Assembly (NCBI GenBank): GCA_017938055.1
Contig: JAGBCG010000247.1
Span: 1-20,672, forward strand
DNA length: 20,672 nucleotides
Reading direction: 5' to 3'
Origin: Clostridia bacterium
GTDB lineage: Bacteria; Bacillota; Clostridia; Oscillospirales; CAG-382
How positions within the stretch are numbered: position 1 is the stretch's first letter; each line of letters begins with the position of its first letter. Shown here in pieces: positions 15,981-20,672 of the stretch. The translations under genes and the position numbers were made by a program. The notes beneath the pieces were generated by a model, which had not been told where the DNA came from, did not search any database, and worked only from the letters and a program-made list of their open reading frames with translations.

Positions 15981-16556
15981 TTATTTTTCGCTGTCTATAA
16001 ATTTGCGTAGTTTTTTCCTTGCACGAAACAGCGTATTGTCAATAGATTTTGCGCTTTTGCCTGTTTTTTCAGAGATTTCCTGCGTTTTGTATCCGCACAC
16101 TTTAAGAAAGACGGTTTTACGCTCTGACTCGGAAAGACCGGCAAAACCCTGCGTGGATAAAAGCTCTCTGAACTGTTTGGAAAATGCCGTATTATCTGGA
16201 CTGTCATTTTCGGCAATATTGCTGATGACACTCTCTCCGTCAGCAATAAATCCACTCACCGACGCGTTGTACTTGTTCACAAAGCTAATCATTGCATTTG
16301 TCATGCAAACCGATGCGTATGTAGAAAAACTCGCGCCTTTTGTGCTGTCAAAGCTAATTGCAGCACGATAAAGAGCCATTCTACCTTCCTGGCATAAGTC
16401 GTCAAATTCACTATCTGGAAGATGAAATGTGAGTGCAAGTGAAGAAACTGTTTTGGAAAATATACCTAAAAGCTCTACAAATGAAGCGGTATCGTTATTT
16501 TTTACAGCAGAAACAAGCTGAGATATTTGAATTTCTTTAATATTTCCCAATGCCAT
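15981..16556 (-). CDS. SigH-like sigma-70 family sigma factor
   Basis: 191 aa. Region 2 is visible at about 45-100 (DDLCQEGRMALYRAAISFD, then ASFSTYASVCMTNAMISFV, with the aromatic residues used for -10 opening) and region 4 at about 140-190 (LSESERKTVFLKVCGYKTQEI and KSAKSIDNTLFRARKKL). The phrase KSIDNTLFRARKKL follows B. subtilis SigH (KSIDNALQRVKRKL), so a SigH-type stationary-phase or sporulation sigma factor is the best reading, although it is shorter than SigH (218 aa). The ATG is only 1-2 nt from AGAGAG; an in-frame TTG two codons on would be better spaced, so the start is uncertain by two codons. No anti-sigma gene is adjacent. Confidence 0.85.
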   Translation of the reverse strand: MALGNIKEIQISQLVSAVKNNDTASFVELLGIFSKTVSSLALTFHLPDSEFDDLCQEGRMALYRAAISFDSTKGASFSTYASVCMTNAMISFVNKYNASVSGFIADGESVISNIAENDSPDNTAFSKQFRELLSTQGFAGLSESERKTVFLKVCGYKTQEISEKTGKSAKSIDNTLFRARKKLRKFIDSEK

Positions 16557-16626
16557 TCTCTCTTTTTACTTAATCAATAATGTAAAGCAAATAAAAAACC
16601 CTCACAACATGGACAGGTACACTATA

Positions 16627-16654
16627 ATTATACTTAAAAAGAACATTTTGTCAA
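16627..16654 (-). promoter_or_regulatory. Promoter of the sigma-factor gene
   Basis: On the minus strand a perfect TTGACA (16649-16654) and a perfect TATAAT (16627-16632) are 16 nt apart. It leaves a leader of roughly 65 nt before the ATG at 16556, ending in a T-rich stretch. Confidence 0.8.
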
Positions 16655-16834
16655 TATTTTTTTCAAAAATAAATAATAATTGTGCAAATGAACAGATTTG
16701 ACAGTAATTTTGTTGTGCATATTCAACAAAAGAAAACGCAAAATCGGACAAAATAATGAAAGATGTGACAATTATTTTCATATATCGACAGTTTTCATAC
16801 AAAACGTTAACTCAAAAATGTTAACTAAATATTA
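16655..16834. other. AT-rich gap, no gene seen
   Basis: This is the remainder of the 349-nt space between the sigma-factor and thiT genes. It is very AT-rich with several short GTTAAC palindromes. A 66-codon minus-strand frame exists (16602-16802) but lacks a ribosome binding site and any family resemblance, and it overlaps the sigma promoter. I see no RNA gene. Confidence 0.5.
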
Positions 16835-16870
16835 ATAAAAATAACCGACGAGCGTATGTAACCGTCGGTT
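16835..16870 (-). terminator. Intrinsic terminator of thiT
   Basis: An 8-bp stem AACCGACG (16843-16850) with CGTCGGTT (16863-16870) and a 12-nt loop. On the minus strand it is followed by ATTTTTATT, 36 nt downstream of the thiT stop. Confidence 0.75.
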
Positions 16871-16905
16871 TTAATATTAAAAATCAATTTTAAGTAATAA
16901 GACTC

Positions 16906-17562
16906 TTAACGTGAAATAACAATATACTTTTTCAGCACTTTTACAACGATAAAGGCACCAACTGTTGTGATGATTATTTCGGGAATCATGTACAAGCCGT
17001 TGTAAACAACAGAATAAAACCATGCAAGACCCGAGCCGTTGAAGTTTTGTATTACCCAAGAGCCAAAAGATGTTTCTGCAAAAGGACCCCATTCAGAAAA
17101 GAAGCCTTCAGCCCAGGTACCAAAGAAAATAGCACCGGATATGATATGGCAGACATATCGTAAGAAAGTGGCAAAAGCACCGCCGACTGCTGCTGAAAGG
17201 GCAGGGGATTTGATTTTTTCTGCAAAAATTCCGGCAAAGCCAATCACAGTATAAGCGATTATGTAGTCTATAAGGCAGACAACAATAGCTTTAATCCAGA
17301 ACATCTGACTGTCCCCCGGCATAAAGAATGATGCGACGGTATGACCGCCAAGAAGCATTTGTATAATTGAAAAGACAAACGCTGAGCCAACTCCCCACTT
17401 TATGCCGAACATATATGAAGCAATAACTATTGGAAGCATGCTTGCAAGAGTTACGCTTCCTCCGAATGGCAACTGTAACGGAATAATCAGTGAAACGATG
17501 GCAAGAGCTGTTGATAAAGCAATCAGCATTGCACAATAAGCAAGTTTTTTGGTGTTTTTCAT
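16906..17562 (-). CDS. thiT: Energy-coupled thiamine transporter S-component ThiT
   Basis: 218 aa from the ATG at 17562, set by a strong CGGAGG ribosome binding site 8 nt upstream; a frame extending to 17616 is rejected because it starts inside the terminator stem. ThiT is the substrate-binding integral membrane subunit of an ECF transporter; it binds thiamine and works with the shared EcfA/A'/T module, which is encoded elsewhere. About six hydrophobic segments are visible, plus family phrases GGSVTLASMLPIVIASY near residue 34, RYVCHIISGAIFFGTWA near 135, and YNGLYMIPEIIIT near the end, which correspond to thiamine-contacting regions of L. lactis ThiT. The upstream TPP riboswitch independently supports the assignment. 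Confidence 0.95.
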   Translation of the reverse strand: MKNTKKLAYCAMLIALSTALAIVSLIIPLQLPFGGSVTLASMLPIVIASYMFGIKWGVGSAFVFSIIQMLLGGHTVASFFMPGDSQMFWIKAIVVCLIDYIIAYTVIGFAGIFAEKIKSPALSAAVGGAFATFLRYVCHIISGAIFFGTWAEGFFSEWGPFAETSFGSWVIQNFNGSGLAWFYSVVYNGLYMIPEIIITTVGAFIVVKVLKKYIVISR

Positions 17563-17578
17563 GGAATGAACCTCCGTA

Positions 17579-17613
17579 AAATAAAAGATACCGCACACAA
17601 TATCGGTGCGGTA
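17579..17613 (-). terminator. Riboswitch-controlled intrinsic terminator before thiT
   Basis: An 8-bp stem TACCGCAC (17589-17596) with GTGCGGTA (17606-17613) and a 9-nt loop. On the minus strand it is followed by TCTTTTATTTT. It lies between the TPP aptamer and the thiT ribosome binding site, so TPP probably stops transcription here when thiamine is plentiful. Confidence 0.75.
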
Positions 17614-17633
17614 CATACGCTTGTTTTAAGCTA

Positions 17634-17718
17634 ATCTCCCTACGCCGGTATTATCCGAACAGGTTTAAAGGGTTTGAAGCAACGCTTCATCTCAGCCGTC
17701 TTTCAACAGCACCCCTGA
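17634..17718 (-). promoter_or_regulatory. TPP riboswitch (THI element)
   Basis: Minus strand shows the aptamer hallmarks in order: GGGGTGC, the pyrimidine sensor core CTGAGATGA (17687-17695), a P3 stem GAAGC/GCTTC, ACCCTTTAAACCTG, and the pyrophosphate sensor GGATAATACCGGCGTAGGGA (17637-17656). These are near-consensus. It is 72 nt upstream of the thiT ATG with a terminator between, so it is a transcription-attenuating OFF switch for thiamine uptake. Confidence 0.97.
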
Positions 17719-17742
17719 TATTGTATTTTGCGGTTCGCAGAT

Positions 17743-17771
17743 ATTATAGCTCAAACACAAAAAAATGTCAA
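17743..17771 (-). promoter_or_regulatory. Promoter of the TPP riboswitch-thiT unit
   Basis: Perfect TTGACA (17766-17771) and perfect TATAAT (17743-17748) on the minus strand, separated by exactly 17 nt. Transcription should start roughly 15-20 nt before the aptamer. It diverges from the tRNA-Leu locus promoter only 30 nt away. Confidence 0.92.
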
Positions 17772-17800
17772 TATATTTTTAGTTTTTTACGAAAAAACTA

Positions 17801-17829
17801 TTGCAAAACACTTTGATTTGGTGTATAAT
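17801..17829 (+). promoter_or_regulatory. Promoter of the tRNA-Leu array
   Basis: TTGCAA (17801-17806) and a perfect TATAAT (17824-17829) with 17-nt spacing, pointing to the tRNA-Leu half-gene array. No second promoter is visible before the intact tRNA, so array and tRNA are likely made as one precursor. Confidence 0.75.
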
Positions 17830-17842
17830 GAAGCGGTCGGGA

Positions 17843-17891
17843 AATTAAAGGCTGTGAAAAGCAAAAAGACTTTTCATGCTTCGTTTTAATT
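17843..17891 (+). other. Structured leader of the tRNA-Leu array
   Basis: Just after the promoter, AATTAAA (17843-17849) can pair with TTTAATT (17885-17891) and, inside it, TGAAAAG (17855-17861) with CTTTTCA (17870-17876). The result is an interrupted hairpin immediately before the first half-tRNA, at 17900. Its T-run is poor, so it is probably a processing or leader structure rather than a terminator. Confidence 0.4.
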
Positions 17892-17899
17892 CTATATTT

Positions 17900-17937
17900 G
17901 CACCAGTGGCGGAATTGGCAGACGCGCTAGACTTAGG
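17900..17937 (+). pseudogene. tRNA-Leu 5'-half copy 1 (3' half missing)
   Basis: Positions 17907-17937 are identical over 31 nt to the D-arm, anticodon 5' stem and UAG anticodon of the intact tRNA-Leu at 18228. The seven bases before it, GCACCAG, do not match the acceptor strand GCGGGCG; they look more like a tRNA 3' end (GCACCA). After the anticodon the sequence gains 8 nt relative to the intact gene, shares the 10-nt block GTGATTTTAT (17951-17960), and then diverges. No T-arm or acceptor 3' strand follows, so it cannot form a tRNA. Confidence 0.8.
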
Positions 17938-18234
17938 TTCCGTCCTGTATGTGATTTTATTGTTGATTGCGGATTTTTCCGTTTTCATATATGAGGATTA
18001 AGCGATATGCTCCTCCTCGGTGTACCTCCACCGTGTAAAAATTAAGAGGAAAAAACTTAATATGCGGATGTGGCGGAATTGGCAGACGCGCTAGACTTAG
18101 GTTCCGTCCTGTATGTGATTTTATTGTTGATTACGGATTTTTCCGTTTTCATATATGAGGATTAAGCGATATGCTCCTCCTCGGTGTACCTCCACCGTGT
18201 AAAAATCAAGAGGTAAAAACTTAATATGCGGGCG
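17907..18234 (+). repeat. Two tandem 164-bp units containing tRNA-Leu 5' halves
   Basis: Unit 1 (17907-18070) and unit 2 (18071-18234) have the same length and differ at only about five bases: one G/A, one T/C, one A/T, and two within the acceptor-like end. Each carries the 31-nt tRNA-Leu half, a small hairpin CGGA-TTTT-TCCG, a GAGGA/TCCTC stem and a CGGTG/CACCG stem. The intact tRNA starts in register at the next 164-nt step. The array therefore arose by unequal duplication and is either recent or kept by selection. Confidence 0.95.
18064..18101 (+). pseudogene. tRNA-Leu 5'-half copy 2 (3' half missing)
   Basis: It has an acceptor-like GCGGATG (18064-18070), close to the intact gene's GCGGGCG, followed by the same 31-nt D-arm to anticodon block (18071-18101). 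As in copy 1, the 3' anticodon stem is replaced (TTCCGTCCTG) and no T-arm or CATCCGC acceptor strand exists. It is clearer than copy 1 as a tRNA-Leu derivative and could fold a D-arm but no complete tRNA. Confidence 0.82.
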
Positions 18235-18311
18235 TGGCGGAATTGGCAGACGCGCTAGACTTAGGATCTAGTGATTTTATCGTGGGGGTTCAAGTCCCTT
18301 CGCCCGCACCA
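18228..18311 (+). tRNA. tRNA-Leu (anticodon UAG)
   Basis: 84 nt with CCA encoded. Acceptor GCGGGCG pairs with CGCCCGC; D-arm GCGGAATTGGCAGACGC; anticodon stem CTAGA/TCTAG with loop CTTAGGA giving anticodon TAG, reading CUN leucine codons; a class II variable arm TGAT-TTT-ATCG; T-arm GGGGG-TTCAAGT-CCCTT with two G-U pairs. All parts needed for function are visible. It is the third and only complete member of the 164-nt periodic array and is followed directly by a strong terminator. Confidence 0.97.
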
Positions 18312-18363
18312 AAAGAGACAAACACTTTTTATAACATAGTTATAATGATGTTTGTCTCTTTTT
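18311..18363 (+). terminator. Strong intrinsic terminator after tRNA-Leu
   Basis: A perfect 14-bp stem AAAAGAGACAAACA (18311-18324) with its complement at 18349-18362, ending in TTTTT, with an inner hairpin TTATAAC/GTTATAA in the loop. Because the outer ends are A-rich and T-rich, it may also stop leftward transcripts from the TIR-SIR2 operon. The next 130 nt (18364-18497) hold nothing I recognise. Confidence 0.9.
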
Positions 18364-18497
18364 ACATGCAAATTTTCTTCATTTTGGGTTAATAATCCGT
18401 AGAATTAACAGCAGAAACCAAGAACATATATAAATTCAATGTATTAATACCAAATTCATATAAGAGTTACAACAGAATCTATTTCCTAATTTACTTC

Positions 18498-19088
18498 TTA
18501 TTTGATTTTGTTAGCTTCGTCTTGTTGTTTTCGCCATTCCAATTCTACCAACGCCCTAATATCTTCGAAAATTTCGTTCTGATAATTATTTACTATAGAA
18601 CATTTAGTTTTATAAATTTTTTGCCGCGCTTCTATCACTATTTGTTGACTTTCTATGTATTCTTTTGTAATTTCCGGACGATCATCATATTTTTCGTAGT
18701 AAGAGTCAATGATTTGGTTATTATAAACGATATCCCAAGCTAGTTCTTTTACCCTGTCTAGTTTATCCTGTAAGTTTTTATCGTTTTCAAACAGTAACAG
18801 ACTAATGGCAAAATGATAGTGAACTAATTCATTATAAATTTCAACGACATTACTTTCCTGTTCCGCACAAAGCCTTGCTATTTGAGTAAAATACATAGAT
18901 GCCTGCTCGCGAATAGATGTAGACCATTTATATCTTGTTGTTGATATAGTATTTAAATATCCTATATGTTTAGTTGATTTGCTAGTTTGTTGCAATGAGA
19001 TAATAGAAACAATTATAGTACCTACAGATGCCATAAAGGTTAACCCTATCCCTATGGCATAAAACAAATTAAACAATTCTTCGTTCAT
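18498..19088 (-). CDS. Membrane-anchored helical protein, partner of TIR-SIR2
   Basis: 196 aa. One transmembrane helix at about residues 8-32, then a predominantly helical, charged cytoplasmic part (for example TTRYKWSTSIREQASMYF, LFENDKNLQDKLDRVKELAW, RALVELEWRKQQDEANK). No catalytic motif is recognised. The arrangement of a short N-terminal anchor and long helical domain is common among small membrane proteins encoded beside bacterial immune genes. It starts 19 nt after the TIR-SIR2 stop on the same strand, with its own AGAGGT ribosome binding site, so the two are an operon. It could be a membrane effector, a localisation subunit or an inhibitor of the toxic enzyme; the sequence does not decide. 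Its composition is AT-rich compared with the housekeeping genes. Confidence 0.75.
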   Translation of the reverse strand: MNEELFNLFYAIGIGLTFMASVGTIIVSIISLQQTSKSTKHIGYLNTISTTRYKWSTSIREQASMYFTQIARLCAEQESNVVEIYNELVHYHFAISLLLFENDKNLQDKLDRVKELAWDIVYNNQIIDSYYEKYDDRPEITKEYIESQQIVIEARQKIYKTKCSIVNNYQNEIFEDIRALVELEWRKQQDEANKIK

Positions 19089-19107
19089 AAATATACCTCT
19101 TTTCCAA

Positions 19108-20427
19108 TCACTTAATAATACTCTTTAACAAGCCAGGGATTTCAGAATAATTTGAACACCAAATAACATTCAACCCCAAAGAAGCTGCATCCTGTTCGAA
19201 TAACATGGTAGCAATTTCACTAACAGAAGTTTCATTAGTCTTTTTCATAATAATATAATGCTTGCGTTTTTTGTTTCTTTGATAAGATATGTCGAGTAAT
19301 CGCCTTAAATTGGGGTCAGAAAGACTCAATCCAATAAATAAGCAAATGTTTGATGCATATGTATTTAACTGAGTAAGGTTAGACCAACTGTATGGATCGA
19401 TAAACTGTGAATGATATGCTTCTTCGCTAAAGACAAGATTTGGACTTTCTAATTCCGCTTTATTTGGAAGAAAACCGTGAACATGATAAATTGGTAATTC
19501 TTCAGAACCATGATTTTGACCTTCATGCCAAATCGAGCAATATTCTATTCCATTTGAACTTAATGCTTGTTCAATTAATTCATCAAAGTTAAAAGTGATA
19601 ATTGACTCTAATCGTTGACCAGTTCTTTTAGGACGAGCGAGGTCAACGATAGCTTTCATTATCTTAGATGAAGCAGCATAATTTAAACCACTATCTTTTG
19701 AATGATTATAGTATTTATACAAATATTTTTGAACAATTTTTTCAAAATCATCTTGTAACAATAATTTAAGGTATTTCCCTAAAATTAAATTAGATTGGGG
19801 CATTATTGAAATTAATTCTTTCGCTGAAATCTTTATAGAACTTTCTTTTTTATTAAGTACATCATTAAGAATATCAACAAGTAATTCATTCCATGATGGA
19901 ATATGTGAAGTTATCGATATACCAGCACCGCATACAAGAGTTAATCTATTATCCTTTAGGGCATTCTTCAACAATGACACATTTTTAGTTGTAATATTAG
20001 AAGGTTCTTCTTTAAAATTCTCTGGAAAATTTATAATATTTTTATTTTGTTTTTTGAAAAATCCTATTCTATTTAAGCTCTCAAAAGTAATTTCTTGCAA
20101 AGTATCAACTTTAAAATATTGAATGTGGTTTATATATCCAGGAACAAAAACATCACCTATTACAATTGGAAGAATACCTATTTCTTTATCACCAAAAAGC
20201 ACAGAACTTAGTTCCGCTTGGGCCCAAGATGAGTTTATAAAGTTTTCCGTTATTAATGGTATTAGTACATCCGTTTCATGTAATGTTTTCTTAAGCTTAT
20301 CAATCCAGGTTTCCCCTATATTGATATCTACAGAGTTTAATACTTTATGCCCCATTTCATTTAATATTTTAAAAAGATGTTCATAAGCATCCACGTCTTT
20401 GCTTGAATGACTGATAAATATCTTCAT
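19108..20427 (-). CDS. TIR-SIR2 fusion protein, candidate anti-phage NADase
   Basis: 439 aa from the ATG at 20427, chosen because AAAGGA lies 8 nt upstream and the TIR motif KIFISHSSKD starts at residue 2; a longer frame to 20499 would begin upstream of the -10 promoter box. The TIR domain (about 1-128) has FISHSSKD and SSWAQAELSS with the probable catalytic Glu72. The SIR2-like domain (about 152-390) has VCGAGIS (166-171), the TFNFDELIE motif (Asn280, Asp282), YHVHG with His317, and FIGLSLSDPNLRRLL. Both domains normally cleave or use NAD, and in phage defence both kill or arrest infected cells by NAD depletion or by making signals. Thoeris splits TIR and SIR2 between two proteins; here both are in one chain. 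Phage defence is inferred. Confidence 0.88.
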   Translation of the reverse strand: MKIFISHSSKDVDAYEHLFKILNEMGHKVLNSVDINIGETWIDKLKKTLHETDVLIPLITENFINSSWAQAELSSVLFGDKEIGILPIVIGDVFVPGYINHIQYFKVDTLQEITFESLNRIGFFKKQNKNIINFPENFKEEPSNITTKNVSLLKNALKDNRLTLVCGAGISITSHIPSWNELLVDILNDVLNKKESSIKISAKELISIMPQSNLILGKYLKLLLQDDFEKIVQKYLYKYYNHSKDSGLNYAASSKIMKAIVDLARPKRTGQRLESIITFNFDELIEQALSSNGIEYCSIWHEGQNHGSEELPIYHVHGFLPNKAELESPNLVFSEEAYHSQFIDPYSWSNLTQLNTYASNICLFIGLSLSDPNLRRLLDISYQRNKKRKHYIIMKKTNETSVSEIATMLFEQDAASLGLNVIWCSNYSEIPGLLKSIIK

Positions 20428-20467
20428 CACACAGATCCTTTCTAGGTATTGTTTTCCTTTAAATGAA

Positions 20468-20496
20468 ATTATATCATATTTTCCAACATATTTCAA
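20468..20496 (-). promoter_or_regulatory. Promoter of the TIR-SIR2 operon
   Basis: On the minus strand TTGAAA (20491-20496) and a perfect TATAAT (20468-20473) are 17 nt apart, about 40 nt before the ATG at 20427. An imperfect AT-rich palindrome overlaps the -10, which might bind a regulator, but it is too AT-rich to claim as an operator. Confidence 0.75.
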
Positions 20497-20563
20497 CAAT
20501 TGTTACCATTATATAAGCTCGTATGATTATGAAGAGAAGAGAACATAACATCTATTGTCTACA

Positions 20564-20672
20564 TTATGATAATAAGAATTTTCTTGGATTCACTTTAATA
20601 CCACGTGATACACCATCAACAAAGAACTTATAGAATTTTAACTGTAAGTTTTTTTTATGCTTGTTTTTATTA
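20564..20672 (-). CDS. C-terminal end of an unrecognised protein
   Basis: The minus strand is open from the window edge to a TAA at 20564-20566, giving the last 35 residues. They are very basic (Asn-Lys-rich start, then LKFYKFFVDGVSRGIKVNPR). I do not recognise the family. A neighbouring gene upstream on the same strand is plausible, but such a short open frame in AT-rich DNA could also be chance or a remnant. Confidence 0.35.
   Translation of the reverse strand, partial: NKNKHKKNLQLKFYKFFVDGVSRGIKVNPRKFLLS

Noticed and set aside
16602..16802. 66-codon open frame on the minus strand
   Set aside because: No ribosome binding site, low-complexity AT-rich sequence, no family resemblance, and it overlaps the clear promoter of the sigma-factor gene.
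17907..18234. tRNA-Leu copies interrupted by group I introns
   Set aside because: Self-splicing introns occur in tRNA-Leu anticodon loops, but neither upstream copy is followed by a 3' exon, the spacer is too short, and no group I core elements are visible.
17907..18265. CRISPR-like array
   Set aside because: The repeated blocks derive from tRNA and the intervening spacers are nearly identical, the opposite of CRISPR spacers; no cas genes are present.
20428..20499. Longer start for the TIR-SIR2 gene
   Set aside because: The extra 24 codons lie across the -10 and -35 promoter boxes, have no ribosome binding site, and precede the canonical start of a TIR domain.

Overview
The window looks like a chromosomal segment of a low-to-moderate GC Gram-positive anaerobe of the class Clostridia (Oscillospiraceae/Ruminococcus-like). 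This is inferred from a SecA with a C-terminal zinc motif, a DUF951 protein next to prfA, a SigH-like sigma factor, a TPP-riboswitch-controlled ThiT, a WalJ/YycJ hydrolase and strong AGGAGG-type ribosome binding sites. No species can be named from the sequence alone.

Region 1 (1-323, minus) is the start of a YfbR-like 5'-deoxynucleotidase gene cut by the window edge. Region 2 (566-15244, plus) is a tightly packed run of fourteen same-strand genes with one clear promoter at its head: lipoprotein, secA, a membrane protein, an FlK-like acyl-CoA thioesterase, two more membrane-associated proteins of unknown function, a DUF951 protein, prfA, the threonylcarbamoyl-AMP synthase gene (sua5/tsaC), coaE, a lytic transglycosylase, an M18 aminopeptidase, a galactokinase-family gene, a WalJ-like hydrolase and a histidine phosphatase. 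It is core housekeeping (protein export, translation termination, tRNA t6A modification, CoA synthesis, wall turnover) mixed with uncharacterised membrane proteins. The last gene runs into a hairpin-rich repeat that appears to have replaced its natural stop. Two opposed intrinsic terminators (15403-15471) close the cluster.

Region 3 (15610-17771, minus) holds a four-CxxC zinc-ribbon protein, a SigH-like sigma factor with its own promoter, and a thiamine transporter gene (thiT) with a complete control unit: consensus promoter, TPP riboswitch and intrinsic terminator.

Region 4 (17801-18363, plus) is a tRNA-Leu(UAG) locus of unusual structure. A promoter and a structured leader are followed by two nearly identical 164-bp units, each starting with a perfect 31-nt copy of the tRNA-Leu 5' half but lacking the 3' half. 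An intact tRNA-Leu follows in the same 164-bp phase, then a strong terminator.

Region 5 (18498-20672, minus) is visibly more AT-rich and reads as an acquired immunity island beside the tRNA gene. It is a two-gene operon with a near-consensus promoter encoding a TIR-SIR2 fusion protein (both domains with apparent catalytic residues) and a small membrane-anchored helical partner, preceded by the last codons of an unrecognised gene. The best candidates for something undescribed are the TIR-SIR2/membrane pair and the tandem tRNA-Leu half-gene array.
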